A stretch of 64,000 bases of DNA, from positions 35,922,257 through 35,986,256 of the forward strand of contig QCXZ01000003.1 in the NCBI GenBank assembly GCA_025024175.1, written 5' to 3'. Under the pieces are notes generated by a model. The model made no database searches. It saw only the letters and a program-made list of their open reading frames with translations, and was not told where the DNA came from. Of this stretch, positions 45,244-57,345 are shown piece by piece. Positions within the stretch are counted from its first letter, which is position 1. The number at the start of each line of letters is the position of its first letter. The translations under genes were made by a program, and so were the position numbers. The stretch is from Rhyzopertha dominica (lineage: Eukaryota; Arthropoda; Insecta; Coleoptera; Bostrichidae).

Positions 45244-47698
45244 GATTGATAAAACTGCACACCGTAATATCATCATCACAGCACAGTTAAGACGTCATGC
45301 AGAAATTGTTACTGGTATTGCTGAGGACAACTTCAGCCTAGTCGCTGAGTGGATAGTTAAGACCAAGGTCTTTATGGATACAACCGTCCTTAAGGCATAA
45401 AAACGTTGCTACCTAATAAAGTGTTGAATATTGCCACAATGACCTGCATTTAAGTAAACAAACCCTCTCTTTCTAGCTCGCACAATAGGTAAGTGCATCA
45501 CGATTAATACACATATACCCACTGGTGCAATTTATCTTAAATTAAATTTTAACTTCTTATGTCAAAAATCAACCGTACATAGCACAATGTAAGACGATTA
45601 CGGAAGAATTTTTGTTACCAAAAGTCTATAATTGTATACTTTAGTGTAAACTATATATTATGTTTCTGCATTAAATGTAAACATAAAGGAATGTAGAGAA
45701 ATTAAACACCAAATATCCGTATATCCTTATTTTATCACGCGTTAGTGAGACTGCTTACCGTATTTCTTAATATGCTTAAACAAAGTGCCACATATTTGCT
45801 ATAAATGCGGAAAGAAAACAAATCTATCCTACTGATTATAAAATAAATGAAATTTGTTTTAGAAGTAGGTACTTTGTTAAAGCGAGATATACGAGAACGC
45901 CACAAATACCTCTAAGGGTCTATGTTCAGTAAAAATCAAGGCCTGCTCTTTTTTATTTCATTCTCCCGCCTTTAAAGCAACCCCTTGCGTCTCAATGTAA
46001 CGGTTGAAATATTTAATTTCGCTCAAAACCCCGCCGTCGGGGTTCGATCCATTATGTACAAAGATCAGAAAATGGGCAAGTTTGACTCGCTAAAAACCGG
46101 TTGACACTTTTATTCTTCAACTTAATCCGGGGAAACTTCTTAATTTCACGGGTGCTCGATGATTTTTTGCGACGTCGCCTTGTAAAGTATTGCCATTAGT
46201 CTTCGGTTGCGGGGACAAAATAAAGCTTGCTGAATTAAGTTGGGCAATGTTTACTCCTTAAAGAACCCCGAAGCTTCATAATTTATATTAAAAAGTAGCT
46301 ACATTAGCTCGGAGCTACGAGTTTTAAAAGTTTCGCGCGTACAGTTTTCCGGCTTATGCATAGTAATTTTCTGAAATGTTGGCGTACAAATAATTGGTCG
46401 GAATCATCGTAGCCTCTGCTAGCTATTCAATTTTGCAGTATAAATACTGTAAGTCGTGGCAAATAAAAATAATAAAGTAAAGTGTATATTTAGCACAGCA
46501 TCAGTTTCAAATAGTACACTGCAATCATACGAAATTTCGGATATTTCACTGAATACTGGTAAAATTAAATATTAATGAAATCACATTGACTAAAATATAA
46601 ATTAGATTAAAGAGAAATTCTCCACAATCCAAAGTTCTACCCCATGAAGCATTAGTTACGATTACGTATATAATCACAGAGAGACAAACTTTTATAGAAG
46701 CACTATATAGAAATTCTTATTAAGGTACTGAAATTGTTTTTGACAGTAGGGATAGGGATCTCGCTTATAATAAACCTGTACCTCTTTGTTTAAAGGATAA
46801 TAGCGATAATACTTACTCCCTTGATTTGAACAGTATCAACCCTTCTAATCATTATATTATTAGGGTATATTTTGGTCCACCTATTCACGAAATTTTAATT
46901 TTCTATTAGATGCACTCATATTGATCCCATATTTGGTCACATACTGGCGTAAACAAAACGGAAAATATTCAAATAGATTTTAAATTATTCCATTATAAAG
47001 TTTGCTCTCCAAACAAAGACTAGAAAACGGCCCCTCGCGGCGAGGGTAGGTATGTGACGTAAAAGCTCATACGTAATCCGTTCTACCTAGAAACATTAAT
47101 TATTTATTTTAAGGCGTTAAAACATACAACAGTTACTTTTTTTATAATGAACTTTGTACTCGATTTATTCAAGTGTAGTATGTAGGCATATTTTCTACCT
47201 TAATAAGCTGTTAATACTAACAGTTAAATATTCTATACAGAACTATTACCTGAAAATTTCCATCTTCATTTGTTTTCGAGAAAATATGACTAAATTTCTC
47301 ACTTCTATACGCGTCATATTGGAGTTTTATTTTTTCTTTCTACCGGTTTGCTACCGATGTAATAACTTATATCTATTCCTGGATAAAACAGACAATTCGA
47401 AGAGAAAGGAAGTACAGGAAATCAATACAGTAAGTTGAATGCATAAGTTATAGCTGACCGTTCCAGTCGAATACTGTTACATTTAATCCGTTTTGTACAA
47501 AAGCTCGTTTATTTAATAAATTTAGTAATTCAATATAGATATACTAGTATAATATTTTACCACTTTATATATGATATTCAGGAAAACAATTATAATCAAG
47601 GTTTTGAAACTTATGTATGGCATATTACAAGATATTTTATTTTAGTTTTCAGTTTTTATCAGTTTGCTATATTTCTTTCGCTAGTGTGTATTTGTTTT
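45244..47698. other. Stretch without recognisable gene; possible regulatory DNA at 45.96-46.46 kb
   Basis: 45,960-46,460 has the mixed composition and hairpins of possible conserved non-coding DNA, including AACCCCG-CCGT-CGGGGTT at about 46,026, directly followed by a B-box-like GGTTCGATCC. No tRNA can be folded around it. No coding similarity elsewhere. Confidence 0.35.
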
Positions 47699-47699
47699 A

Positions 47700-47742
47700 G
47701 GTTTCCTGAAGAAGGCATTATCGAAAATCACGTTAGACGCTC
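47700..47742 (+). ncRNA. Hammerhead-like motif, poor
   Basis: CUGAAGA (47,706-47,712) and GAAA are spaced as in the other motifs and an AUC triplet follows. Stem II is only a base pair or two and stem I is not convincing. Listed because of its resemblance to the other motifs in the window. Confidence 0.25.
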
Positions 47743-49015
47743 AGTCATTATACACATCAGTATTTTCTTTTAAATATACTTGAATGAGAAACATCGTATC
47801 TAGACTTATCAGGTATATCGGTTAACAAAACAGCCAAGTCGAAATTAATTTTGGACAAAAAGAAGCAGAAAACTATATGTCATCGTACTTGTATCTTTAT
47901 CACGATGTGCATCAACAGCAGGTAACTATATATCTAAATAACCGCGAAAATAATGAGTATACAAAATAAATTATCACTATTATGAGCCATTTTCGCGCAG
48001 GAGATAGTGAGGACATTATAAATAGTTTGATTTTTCATGATGATAGAGCACAACGCAATTCTAGTTATTGTAATTGTATACCACTGCATCACACCATTCA
48101 GGGATCAAGTTACCTTTTCTCTAACATTTAACCTGATAATTTATCTAGTAATTAGTTCGTCCCACTTAGCTTAATTTGAAAAAATAATTAGGGGATTTTT
48201 GTACTTCAAGTTACATTGCGGTTAAACAAAAAATAACATTGAATAAATAACTTTAACTCATATTGCAAAGTATTGTTATTTTTCGCCCTACGTTTTCTTT
48301 TCGCTCAATAAAAACAGAAAAAGAAGCACTTATAACTATAAAATTATCTACGGAGTAAAAGGTGAAATTCTCTGACATACAAGTAAGTTCATCGGGCGTG
48401 AACTGATCCGTTATCAGCTGGACGGAACATGGCGGCGCTCCTCCCCGGAAGTGCAAATGCGTGACAAATTTCATTGCACCCGCGATGTAAAACCAGTTGT
48501 ATTCCAGGTAATTACAAAAACACGTACGTGCTTTGCACGTTGTAATCACGAACTTTAGTGCTCCATTACTATTAGCGTTTGTAGTTGTCAGAATGTGCTG
48601 TGACCAATTTAAGTTAATGTAAATGCAATTCGGAGCTGTCGATTATGATTAATTGCTCCATTACATTAGAACCTCGCATAAATAATACACGTGTGTTACT
48701 GAAATCAAGTAAACAGTGATCCTTGGATTGGTGTCTTTTTCGCACAGGTGGGTAAATCGTACTTGGTCTAGAGCAGCAGAAAGGAGAATACTGTATTTTT
48801 GGCGCATATCAAAAAATAAATCACGTTTGTTTTTGTATACAAAGGGTATGACGTTGGCCACATAAATCATGTGGGTATCGTTATAATAATCTCAAGATTA
48901 AGAATTTACTTGCTTGCACTTATTACAAACAACATTATAGCTCAAGTGCAGGGAGCACACAAGATAAAGTGTTCAATTCAACTTGAAGGATTAAAACTGC
49001 TTCTGCTTCTTTTTA
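47743..49015. other. Stretch without recognisable gene
   Basis: No motif. 48,390-48,540 is locally GC-richer with a 98-codon frame on the - strand that I cannot assign. Confidence 0.4.
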
Positions 49016-49019
49016 ATAG

Positions 49020-49515
49020 ATATTGCTGAAACCGTCGCGCGTTGGAAAAATCGAAAAATGACATTTCAAGGTCAGAACATTCTGGAAAATTCATCTCTGT
49101 GGAGAAGTGGAATGTTCTACGTATCGAGAATGTCAGATAATATTCTGGAAGATTCAATAGAAGACAAGGAAATCTCATCATCTCATCACATAACATTCTG
49201 GATAATTCATCAGCAGTCAAAAGAACTGCCAATAAATCTGGCATATTGTCATAAGCGTCTCGCTGTGGGGATGATAAAAACCGACATTCCAAGAATGTCA
49301 TGAAGCATTCTGGAAAATTCACCGGCAGATGAAAGATACCCCTAAATGTGGAACATTGCCGTAACTGTCTCGCGGTGGATATGTCGACAGTCGACGTTTT
49401 AAGGTCATAGAACATTCAATAGAAGACGTAAGAACTCTAAAGTGTGGTACATTGCCGCAACCGTATCGCTGTGGATATGTCTAAAATCGACGTTTCGAGA
49501 ATGTCATGGAAATAG
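49020..49515. repeat. Degenerate minisatellite, unit about 100-120 bp
   Basis: Recurring blocks in the same order: GAATGTCAT-AA-CATTCTGG (49,129; 49,293; 49,498), AAAATTCA-C-GCAGA, GTGG-ACATTGCCG-AAC-GT, TCGC-GTGGATATGTC (49,260; 49,371; 49,467) and a TCGACGTTT block. Four or so diverged copies. The 145-codon frame on the - strand (49,415-48,978) overlaps the array and repeats short peptides (RRLSSPQRDAYDN-like), so it is a product of the repeat, not a gene. Confidence 0.72.
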
Positions 49516-50840
49516 AATTGGAAAACCGAAGAGAAAAACATTGTTTCATATTTTTTTAATTTTAAATTTCAATTTATATAACTTAACGTTTTATACAGTT
49601 AAGAGTGCGCTTGCCGCTTTTTTGCGAATTGCATTATTTTTCAATGCAAACTTTAGACTTGTCTGGAGAATGACTAGCTGGAAACGAAAGAATACAGCCA
49701 CTGTTTTTTTATAGAGAACTTTATGCCTTGAATTTTCAGTGCCCTGTAGTATTCTCGGTATGAAAGGACTGTTGTTCGATTTCCTGGAAAACTACACTTT
49801 TGTATCCAAAGTTATTCCCTACCCGTTCCACTAATTTTCATTCTTCCACTTTTTGTCGAAATTCCTGTTTAATCTAAATTATCATGGAAAATTTAGCTGA
49901 CTACCATTTGTGTGTACCATACATTACACTCGTTAAAAACGCATCCGTCCGACCCTTCCATAGCGTCCAACGTGTTCAGCATTTATAGCAGTACGTTTCC
50001 AATGCCCATCGCTCTGCAACCACTCGTCGTATATAGTGGCAAAATCATGCACGTTTTGTTTACGTATGAAACCCGACACTAGACAAATTCTCGACACGCA
50101 CTAAATCACAATGACCCGCCAATTATTAATAAGTCGTCGGCAATTAAATGTAGAAAACAAGATCGCGGAGCATCTGCACATCGTCGCAAAACAGGCCGAC
50201 TGGATGAGAAAAACCGTCACGTAGCCGATAAACCAGGTTTAGTAATTTCGAGTTGTAATTGTAATGGANATATTTACGGCGCTTTTTTAACAACTTATCC
50301 GGGCGACTTCTATGTACGGGTGGTCTCTCCGCTGCTACCGATGTCACTTTGACATTGTTCTTCGAACCTTACCCGGTGGTATTAATATTTATTGAACAGG
50401 TCTTTATCTTCCGTTACCGGAGTTTAAGTAGCTTGTTATAGCTTGCGCAAACGTGTATGTTATGGGAATACATATTGCAGGATGATTGGAGACTGACAAG
50501 TAGCTAGATAGTGATCTTCAGTGAAACGTTCTTGAATGGCCTTGCTCGCTCTTAAGTAGCTACGATCGTTCGAATAACGGTTGTGTAAGAGTATGTCCAG
50601 GAAATAATTCCACAAAGGTTGAAGCAGTGAAAAGACTACACGCCAAGTATGCAGACTACTGGAATTGGAATAAGATAAGTAAACAAAAGACCTTTGATGT
50701 ATCTAAGTGAAGCTACTCATTGTAAGAAATGATAATAAAAAGCTTATAAAGCTGCAAGTATAGTATAGGCTATAGTCCATTGCTAGTTCCGATTAAAAAA
50801 ATACACTCCGTTGACATAGACAAGTGTCATCAGTTGGGAC
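49516..50840. other. Stretch without recognisable gene
   Basis: Nothing assignable. One N at about 50,270. Confidence 0.45.
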
Positions 50841-50841
50841 T

Positions 50842-50897
50842 ACAGCTGTGTTGAGGAGGCTTTATAAGCCGAAACAACTGTGTACAGATTGTTTTGA
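50842..50897 (+). ncRNA. Hammerhead-like motif, PLE type, degenerate
   Basis: UUGAGGA (50,851-50,857) followed directly by stem II GGCUU/AAGCC with loop UAU, then GAAA and ACAACUGU, where ACA/UGU can pair as stem III. The first core base is U instead of C and the cleavage position is G, which should block cutting. Its wording closely follows the PLTR motif at 4,780-4,824 (UUGAG-A..GGC..AUAAGCCGAAAC), so it is probably a relic of a related PLE. Confidence 0.45.
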
Positions 50898-51476
50898 CGC
50901 AGGCGACATGGCATAGACGTAATTTTGTTATTATTATACTTGAGAACTGCACTATTTGCAGAAATCGTCGTTGAGAACATCTGCCGGTTTTTTAAACGCC
51001 CACAGCACAGTGGGCTGCCGTTCANATTAGTTCTCCACAGAGACGAGTGGATGATGCCGTATTCAAACTAGATGGCATGGCGTCATGCACATTGTAATTC
51101 TCGCAGTAATTGTAACTTTACATTTTCAGTGGTTTCTTCCACAAGCAGCCGTAGTCTGCTGCTACTTCTTTTAGTTTTAGGCAATACTCCACTTCCAGTT
51201 CAACGAAATGATGAAAACACATTACAAAATATTATGAATAAGTCATCTACGTCTACCACGCAGCTTGCGTTACTATTAATCAATTGCCGGTTGTTCAAAA
51301 ATTAAATAATTACAAATACAAACGCTACAAAGTACTCCTTCTCCATAAGCTACATGATCATCCTGATACAAGAATGCAGTTTATGCGATAATGATGGACA
51401 TGACCAATAAAGCAAACAAGGTTGCCAAACATTTTTTATGTTTTGACGAAACAATTTTTTGTCTAAATGGATTCGT
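50898..51476. other. Stretch without recognisable gene
   Basis: Short frames only; nothing assignable. Confidence 0.45.
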
Positions 51477-51582
51477 AAAAATGCATGTCTATGCTGTGCT
51501 GTCTACACCTCAACCAACTGCAGATAGTACTATTTCGCTGTCATTACAGCTCATCAGTGCAGTTTAGGTCTAGTGGATTCGT
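51477..51582 (+). repeat. Dispersed repeat, copy 2 (pair with 1,677-1,782)
   Basis: Same order and orientation as 1,677-1,782: AAAATGCATGTCTATGCT at the start and CAG-GCAGTTTAGGT-TAGTGGA at the end. Confidence 0.6.
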
Positions 51583-53110
51583 GTTTACAGCTGACATAAC
51601 TGCAGCTACTGGTCCAGTGAAAATCATCACTGGATCCTGAATCCTCGAGCCTTGAAACTAAATGTGTGGGCTGGTATAAATCGGCAACACATTGTAGATT
51701 TGTATTGCATAAATACAAATAAAACATCATATATGTACCCTGTGTGAAACTGTGTGATACGGACATAGTACATTTTATTTACCGATGAATATCGGCGAAG
51801 AATATCAACCTTCAATACCTGATTTCAACAAGATTGGATTTTGGTAGCTTTTTACTTGTGACGGTGTTACTAATAGATAATAGGTAAATAGGTAGTCGGC
51901 TTTGGAATGGTAGACGGTGTTATAGGCATTTCAATTTAAGATCGCAGGGCCTCCGTGACAGTAGTTGTAACGTTGCAACTAACTACTCAGAGTAATGGAT
52001 GCAGCCAGCGGTTTGAATAAATACGTTTCTAACCCGCCTTACAGACAATATTAAAACATTATCACAATGTCGGTTGTGGCGTTTTTAGTTGTGTGAGGAG
52101 GCACTTGAATTGACTACCCTTATCTAATTATTATTATTATGGATAGCTATCTAAGTGTTGAATCTACTAGAATTTGAAGTTCTCCAGTTGTAATGGTTAT
52201 GTCCGAATTACGATTAGGTGATCTTCATTACCTCGCTGGTATTCAAATTTCAAGATAAGTTTATGAAGAAGTGTTGCATGTTGCAAACATCTGCTGTTCC
52301 ATCAGATCCTCGTGAAATTTAAGAGAACTAACTTTTTATTTTAGAACAAAATAACACAAGAAAGAAATAGAATCAATTACGAGAGAGAAAACTCAGTGGA
52401 CGATTTTAAAATATTACGCATGTAGGAAAGGAAAAACACTGAACGTTAAGTTAATGAACGATAAAAGACGACTCGCTTTATAAATCTTAGTAATACACTA
52501 TGAGAAAAAAAAAGAAAAAATAGACTACAAATGTTTAATATTTAGTGCAATAGCCAACTAAGCAAATCGGAAGAGTGACCATATTCACAACGGAAGTGCG
52601 CTTCATCAGCCCGAGAGCGATAAATAAGAAAATCCGCATTGTTTTCATCTTCGCCAACCATTCCATTTCCTCCTCGGTGATGACGTGGGGTGAATCACTG
52701 GCATAAAAGCATTTCCGTTGCGGCCGCATTTTAAATCGGAAATAACCATTTGCCGAGGATCGCCGACCGGAATTCCAATTTTGAATTATGCTATTTTTAA
52801 TGTTGCTCTCGAAATTCTTTTTATCGACAAACTCGCCTCCCCGCGGTTAGCTGGCCAGAAAGTTGTAATATATCAAGTGATTACGCGCGGCGATGATTTT
52901 TGTTAGTGGGCTATTTACTTCCTCACCCTAGGCCTAAATGCGGTCGAGATTGGGGCGGCGTACCATTAAACCTAATACAGTCCATCGTTCAGAGGAAGTT
53001 AATAGCGATGTATCAAGTTACACAGTATTTTGGTTATGCAGGTTAGTGATCTCTTTTATCGCTTAAGCTGTGTATGAGTTCGTAATATTGTAAGTATATA
53101 AAACGACAGG
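51583..53110. other. Stretch without recognisable gene; possible regulatory DNA at 52.59-52.95 kb
   Basis: 52,590-52,950 is evenly composed with many short CG-containing sites (GCGGCCGC, CGATCGCC-like) and looks like conserved non-coding DNA rather than repeat. No protein motif was seen. Confidence 0.35.
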
Positions 53111-53117
53111 TAGTCAG

Positions 53118-53477
53118 TTATTTATTAACAAATAATGTACCAACAGCCCTACTCACAGCTTCATATAATCTTATATTAGCCTCAACATCTCTTCTGTCGC
53201 CAATGCTCTCCCTAGCAAAAGATCTGCTGTTGCTTAAGAATAGTTTGCTACAAGGTAATAATGTTTTTGGTGTTCCTCTTTTATCTATTTGTTTACTGTT
53301 CTTTATAAAATTTCTGTGATTCACAAAAGAGCTAAACGCCTTGTGCCTAATGTTTTTCACGACAGATATATTGTCGATAAGGAAGCCCGTTCTATCTTTG
53401 CCGTTTATAATTGCATCAGTTTTATAACTTACAATATAGCATAGTTTAAGTTCATCAGGAAGTTTTCGTTGTAGCAA
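53118..53477 (-). CDS. Uncharacterised open frame, 119 codons
   Basis: One of the longer frames outside the PLE. The product is basic and soluble, beginning MLQRKLPDELKLCYIVSY and ending GTLFVNK, with no signal peptide, membrane segment or motif that I recognise. The C-terminal part (RRDVEANIRLYEAVSRAVG) could form an amphipathic helix. An AT-rich 3' flank with a TATATAAAA-like box lies on the opposite strand at about 53,095. No splice or ribosome context supports it, so it may be chance, a decayed repeat or an unknown lineage-specific gene. Confidence 0.2.
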   Translation of the reverse strand: MLQRKLPDELKLCYIVSYKTDAIINGKDRTGFLIDNISVVKNIRHKAFSSFVNHRNFIKNSKQIDKRGTPKTLLPCSKLFLSNSRSFARESIGDRRDVEANIRLYEAVSRAVGTLFVNK

Positions 53478-53699
53478 TACATCTAATTAATTTTAATACC
53501 AACATAATACAATATTACTTCAACAAAATAGCTTAATCTGCATTGTTAAATGTGGAGTAGTTTTGTTATTATAACTATAAGCACTATTAATGTAAGTATG
53601 TAAAAATAATTATTGTTAATTATTAATATGGATATTTCAAGCTTAAAACATGAAGGTATATGTAAAATAAATCATCTGCCCTGGTCAATCCACTCTGAG

Positions 53700-53739
53700 C
53701 CTACGACTGGTTTCGCCCTACTGGGACTCATCAGGTAGG
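53700..53739 (-). ncRNA. Hammerhead ribozyme (type I layout), all core residues present
   Basis: A self-cleaving RNA motif read on the - strand. Stem I CCUAC/GUAGG (five perfect pairs: 53,739-53,735 with 53,704-53,700), core CUGAUGA (53,734-53,728), stem II GUCC/GGGC closed by CAGUA, then GAAA, a very short stem III (AC/GU with loop CA) and C at position 17, so the predicted cut is after GUC, before GUAGG. CUGAUGAGUCCC followed by GGGC-GAAAC closely resembles known animal hammerheads such as those of schistosome and newt satellite RNAs. A stem III this short usually needs dimer formation or tertiary loop contacts. Sequence and pairing are seen; activity is inferred. Confidence 0.72.
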
Positions 53740-53829
53740 TGTGCCCATTATCCATTTAGCTCTCGTATACACCAGTCCGCTCGTAGCGGTTAAAGGCGAC
53801 GGTCTGTTGTGGTCAATTTGCTCTGTACC

Positions 53830-53869
53830 CCTACCTGATGAGCCCCAATATGGCGAAGCTCATCGCAGG
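53830..53869 (+). ncRNA. Hammerhead-like motif, diverged partner arm
   Basis: Stem I CCUAC/GCAGG (four of five pairs), core CUGAUGA (53,835-53,841), stem II GCC/GGC, then GAAG where GAAA is required and an AUC triplet. The A15.1 to G change and broken stem III suggest it no longer cleaves. It faces away from the arm at 53,700-53,739. Confidence 0.45.
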
Positions 53870-53889
53870 GTCAGAGCGGATCAAGTAAT

Positions 53890-54462
53890 CCATTAATGAA
53901 CAGAAGAGAGTCGTACAGCGAGAAGCCAATAAAAATAATAATGAGTGAACCTCCACGGTGCTGTATGCAATCCGCATCGTGGTCGACTTAAGCAGACCAT
54001 CAAGTTGCCTTTAGAATATGTCGCAAAAGTGTTCGGTAGGTAATAGATCGCAAAATCTTGATAACAAAGGCAACAAATTGAGGTTGTTTTGTTCAATGTA
54101 GTCCAAAGTAACTCCAATGCATGTAGCAATGTGCATCGTTTTCTTGAGTAGTCTTGAAGGGTACTAAAGCGTGCCACCAGTGTCCCAAATTTTTTCGGTA
54201 TCTTAAGCTTTTACTGGATTAATAAAAAGACCGTTCAAGCCGTTCAAGAGGATCTTATTGTAATGCATTTTCATACATCCATAGAAATTCCCTTCGCTCC
54301 TGAAATTGTTTTATTTTTTGGTCTAATACGTACGTTAACCACTTCTGATTGTAATTATTAACATTTTTAGTTTGTAGTTACCTACTTTTCGTAACACGCG
54401 AATTCAAACTATAAACAATAGTAATGTCGAAAATGTAGAAAAAAGAAATAGTGCATAGATAA
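53890..54462. other. Stretch without recognisable gene
   Basis: Nothing assignable. A short duplication (CCGTTCAAG twice) lies at about 54,231-54,250. Confidence 0.45.
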
Positions 54463-54470
54463 CTACTTAC

Positions 54471-54750
54471 CCACCAGCAGCATCTTTCCTTGCCACTTGT
54501 TATGCCGCACGTCTAATTCAAGGAAAAACGTTTTACATGCAACGAATTGAATTATGTAAAACAACAACCGGTTATTTTCAAAATAGTCTGTTTTGCAACG
54601 ATTTTTTTCTTGGCGAGGTCCCAGAAAAAAATTTAAAACATGAGTTCGCAACTTTCCTGACTGTGGGGTTTTGGAATGGTGTTCCGGTCGTGTGCAAGGT
54701 AAATCCGGGCAACTTCCGCCTGGTCGGTGACAGACAAGCCCCCAAAACAT
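54471..54750 (-). other. Possible exon or conserved element with a splice-donor-like end
   Basis: On the - strand a 95-codon frame ends KTFFLELDVRHNKWQGKMLL, then VGK and a stop. The last codons run straight into GGTAAGTAG (54,471 to 54,463), a near-ideal splice donor, so an exon ending at about 54,471 is conceivable. I do not recognise the peptide, the acceptor is ambiguous, and the + strand is also open (54,537-54,773). Composition here is more gene-like than in the flanks. Confidence 0.22.
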
Positions 54751-57340
54751 GTGCGGCGGTGCAAATAAATTAATAGCTAACCGCGCGGAAATTATTGCGA
54801 CTCGTGGCGCTTGTAGCCGAGCTGCACCTAACCGATTCCGGTGGGATTTGCCAAAGCCCAGATGGAGTTTTATCAGTGTAAGGGAGTTAAAAGTGCTGTA
54901 GTTGCAAAAGCTGGATTTTTATTACGACCATAATTTCGTTTAGTCCAATCCCGATACGTGATTTGTGGCTGATGGGCTACGCAAGCATGCTCTCTGTTTT
55001 TGGAAATGTTGGTTGCGGGATTTTAGTAAAACATTTCAGCGCGGAAACGGGATATAGTTATTCGCCAGTGTTGGTATCGACTATCAGACAAAATAAGTTG
55101 TTTGTCTCTGCATATGGCTTGACAAATATTGGTAATTCTATTACCACGACTGCTAGTGCAATTTCCTCATTTAACTTATTTTATATACCTATACAAATCA
55201 TTATACGGTATTTCGGCATTATACTCATTTATTTATAACTGACGTTCGCAAGATCGCATTCAAATTTCTTCCAACTACAACACAATTTTTGCACACTGGT
55301 TTGAATATACCTTTCAATACAGTACAACTGTCTCCGTATAAGAGTTAATGATATTTATACTCCACTTAACAAAAATGTATCTCATATGTTTTAATAAAAT
55401 ACCCATCAATAATTTCTTCAATAATACTCGAACATAACATTGATCAGCAAACACCCATATGCAAATATATGTTTACTTTTGCAAAGCTTTTGGTTTAACT
55501 AAATTCCAAAATAATAATGGAGAAATGCAGATGTTCGGACGCCTCGGGTCAAAACAGATTTAAAGAACAAATACTTCATTTTCTTGTAATGCTCAAATAA
55601 ACCACATTTCCACACTGTTCACAATTGCATAGGGTAATTTTGTTTTAAAGGTTGTATGTTTTAAAACATAAAACTTCTACCGCTATATATAGGAAAATGA
55701 TTGACACAAAACACAAACACCATTCAACAAAAAGACGACAGAAAAGTTGTCGTAGTTTTTAGATAATAACATTTTGTTTCATGCCTTAAAACGAAAACCT
55801 AAATGGCATTTGTCTTTGTTTCTGTCTTAAAATTTATATTTCGTCGATAAGAGGAAATGCAGAAGTGTTAAATGATTCCATTTTCATAGAAATTTAATTT
55901 TGGAAACTTACACAACTTTTGAGGAACTGTGCAGATGCAATACCTATAGTAAAAGGTGGGATACGTTATGATTGTCGACTATGAATTTTATAAAGAAGAA
56001 GCCATCATCACTTATTGAAGCATCATGTTATGCCAATGGGAACTTATCAAATTCATATTTAACAGAATGTTTTATTTGGGTGCAGATTTTACAGCTACCT
56101 GTATTTGTGGTTCAATCTTTGGAATTCCGAGATGATTTAGGTATACTAACATCTTCAGGTCCAGTGTGGCTAGCTTAAGGTGAATTGTGAAACAACATTC
56201 ACTTTTATCTTGAAATGTTTTGGAGCAACTAGTAACTAATTTTGGGTCTACTTTTTTTCTCCTCCTTTTCCTGCACCTACATATGTATCTTACTTATTTG
56301 TTGCCTATTTTTCTTATGAATTTTTTAACATTTCACATATTAACATGATCCGCTTTCACCTGAACCAATCAGACATTACAAATTAAACATGTTATGATTA
56401 CTTGCTCCTACCACTTTGGTAACCTTTCCTGGTGTATTTTTGTACTGTAGATAAAAACAAGAAGTTACAGCGGGCTATGGCAGGATTGCCCGCGGTATAA
56501 AAGCTTCAGGCTGCGACACTCCCAAAATACGGAACTCAAACAATAAGAAGCCCTAGTCATTAAAAAAGAAAGAGTATTTTTATCGGACCCTGCGTGATAA
56601 TGTGCCGAAATGAGTACGACCGTATTTATATCCGCATATGTAACGTAATGTACACACGTGAACTAAATGCTCAATCCAACTAGAGACCTAGATGATGAGG
56701 GAAGGTACTACTTTGTACTTACCGTACTGGATCAATAATTACTGGATATGAGCCTCCCATATCATGATGTAGACACCTGGTCTGTTTGCCGAAGCTGACC
56801 TGAGCAGGAATACACCGCCCCTTAGCGTTGGCAGTTGGAAACATTTAATCTTCAACCTGGGGTGCTAGCTACCTAGTGCAAGTCACCCAGTGACGTTGAA
56901 CCTATCATGAAGCAGACCGCTTTCTCAAAGAAACCACCTGGTGCTGGTCGTCCTTGGGCACTTCAAATATACGCGACCATGTAGGCATCCCGGTGGATAT
57001 TTGTATTATAGATAACAAAGAAGCAAATCATGTCAATCTTGTAATCCTATCCATCGGAAATTGGTTTAATACAGGCATAACAGGAAGTTATACCTCCCTA
57101 CTGCCACCCTGCTTCTAGGGGCGTGCGCCAAAACCCACGAACGCTATTTCTGTTGTTTTCAAGACAATCGGTGACCGAAGAGATTTGGCGTCTCGCAACT
57201 CGAGGTGGCGAACTGCAGGATATGCATCCTTCTCGGTAGGCCACTGCCGACAATCTAAATTATCTGCCTCAACGAGGCTATTGTTGTACTATCCACGAAA
57301 TGGAAGTACCTGGATGTTCAGCTCACCATACACGCCATTA
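54751..57340. other. Stretch without recognisable gene
   Basis: No coding similarity. 56,680-57,130 is GC-richer with several short direct repeats, possibly a SINE or regulatory region that I cannot classify. Confidence 0.4.
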
Positions 57341-57345
57341 GTTTA

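Larger units (their letters stand above)
53676..53889. mobile_element. Short palindromic element with a hammerhead fold in each arm
   Basis: Arms of about 60-65 bp (53,676-53,739 and 53,830-53,889) are imperfect inverted copies around a 90-bp unique centre. Shared blocks read outward from the centre: CCTACCTGATGAG, CCCA-TA-GGCGAA and TCAGAG-GGAT. Each arm, read outward, holds a hammerhead ribozyme-like sequence (separate entries). The centre contains the hairpin CCGCTCGTAGCGG at about 53,778. No frame and no target duplication are apparent. Possible identities: a non-autonomous element processed by its own ribozymes (retrozyme-like), or two head-to-head PLE/retrozyme fragments. Confidence 0.68.

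Noticed and set aside
46020..46050. tRNA or Pol III gene at GGTTCGATCC
   Set aside because: Only a B-box-like word next to a hairpin; no A-box or cloverleaf.
48978..49415. 145-codon frame on the - strand as a gene
   Set aside because: It coincides with the minisatellite at 49.02-49.52 kb and its peptide repeats follow the DNA repeat.
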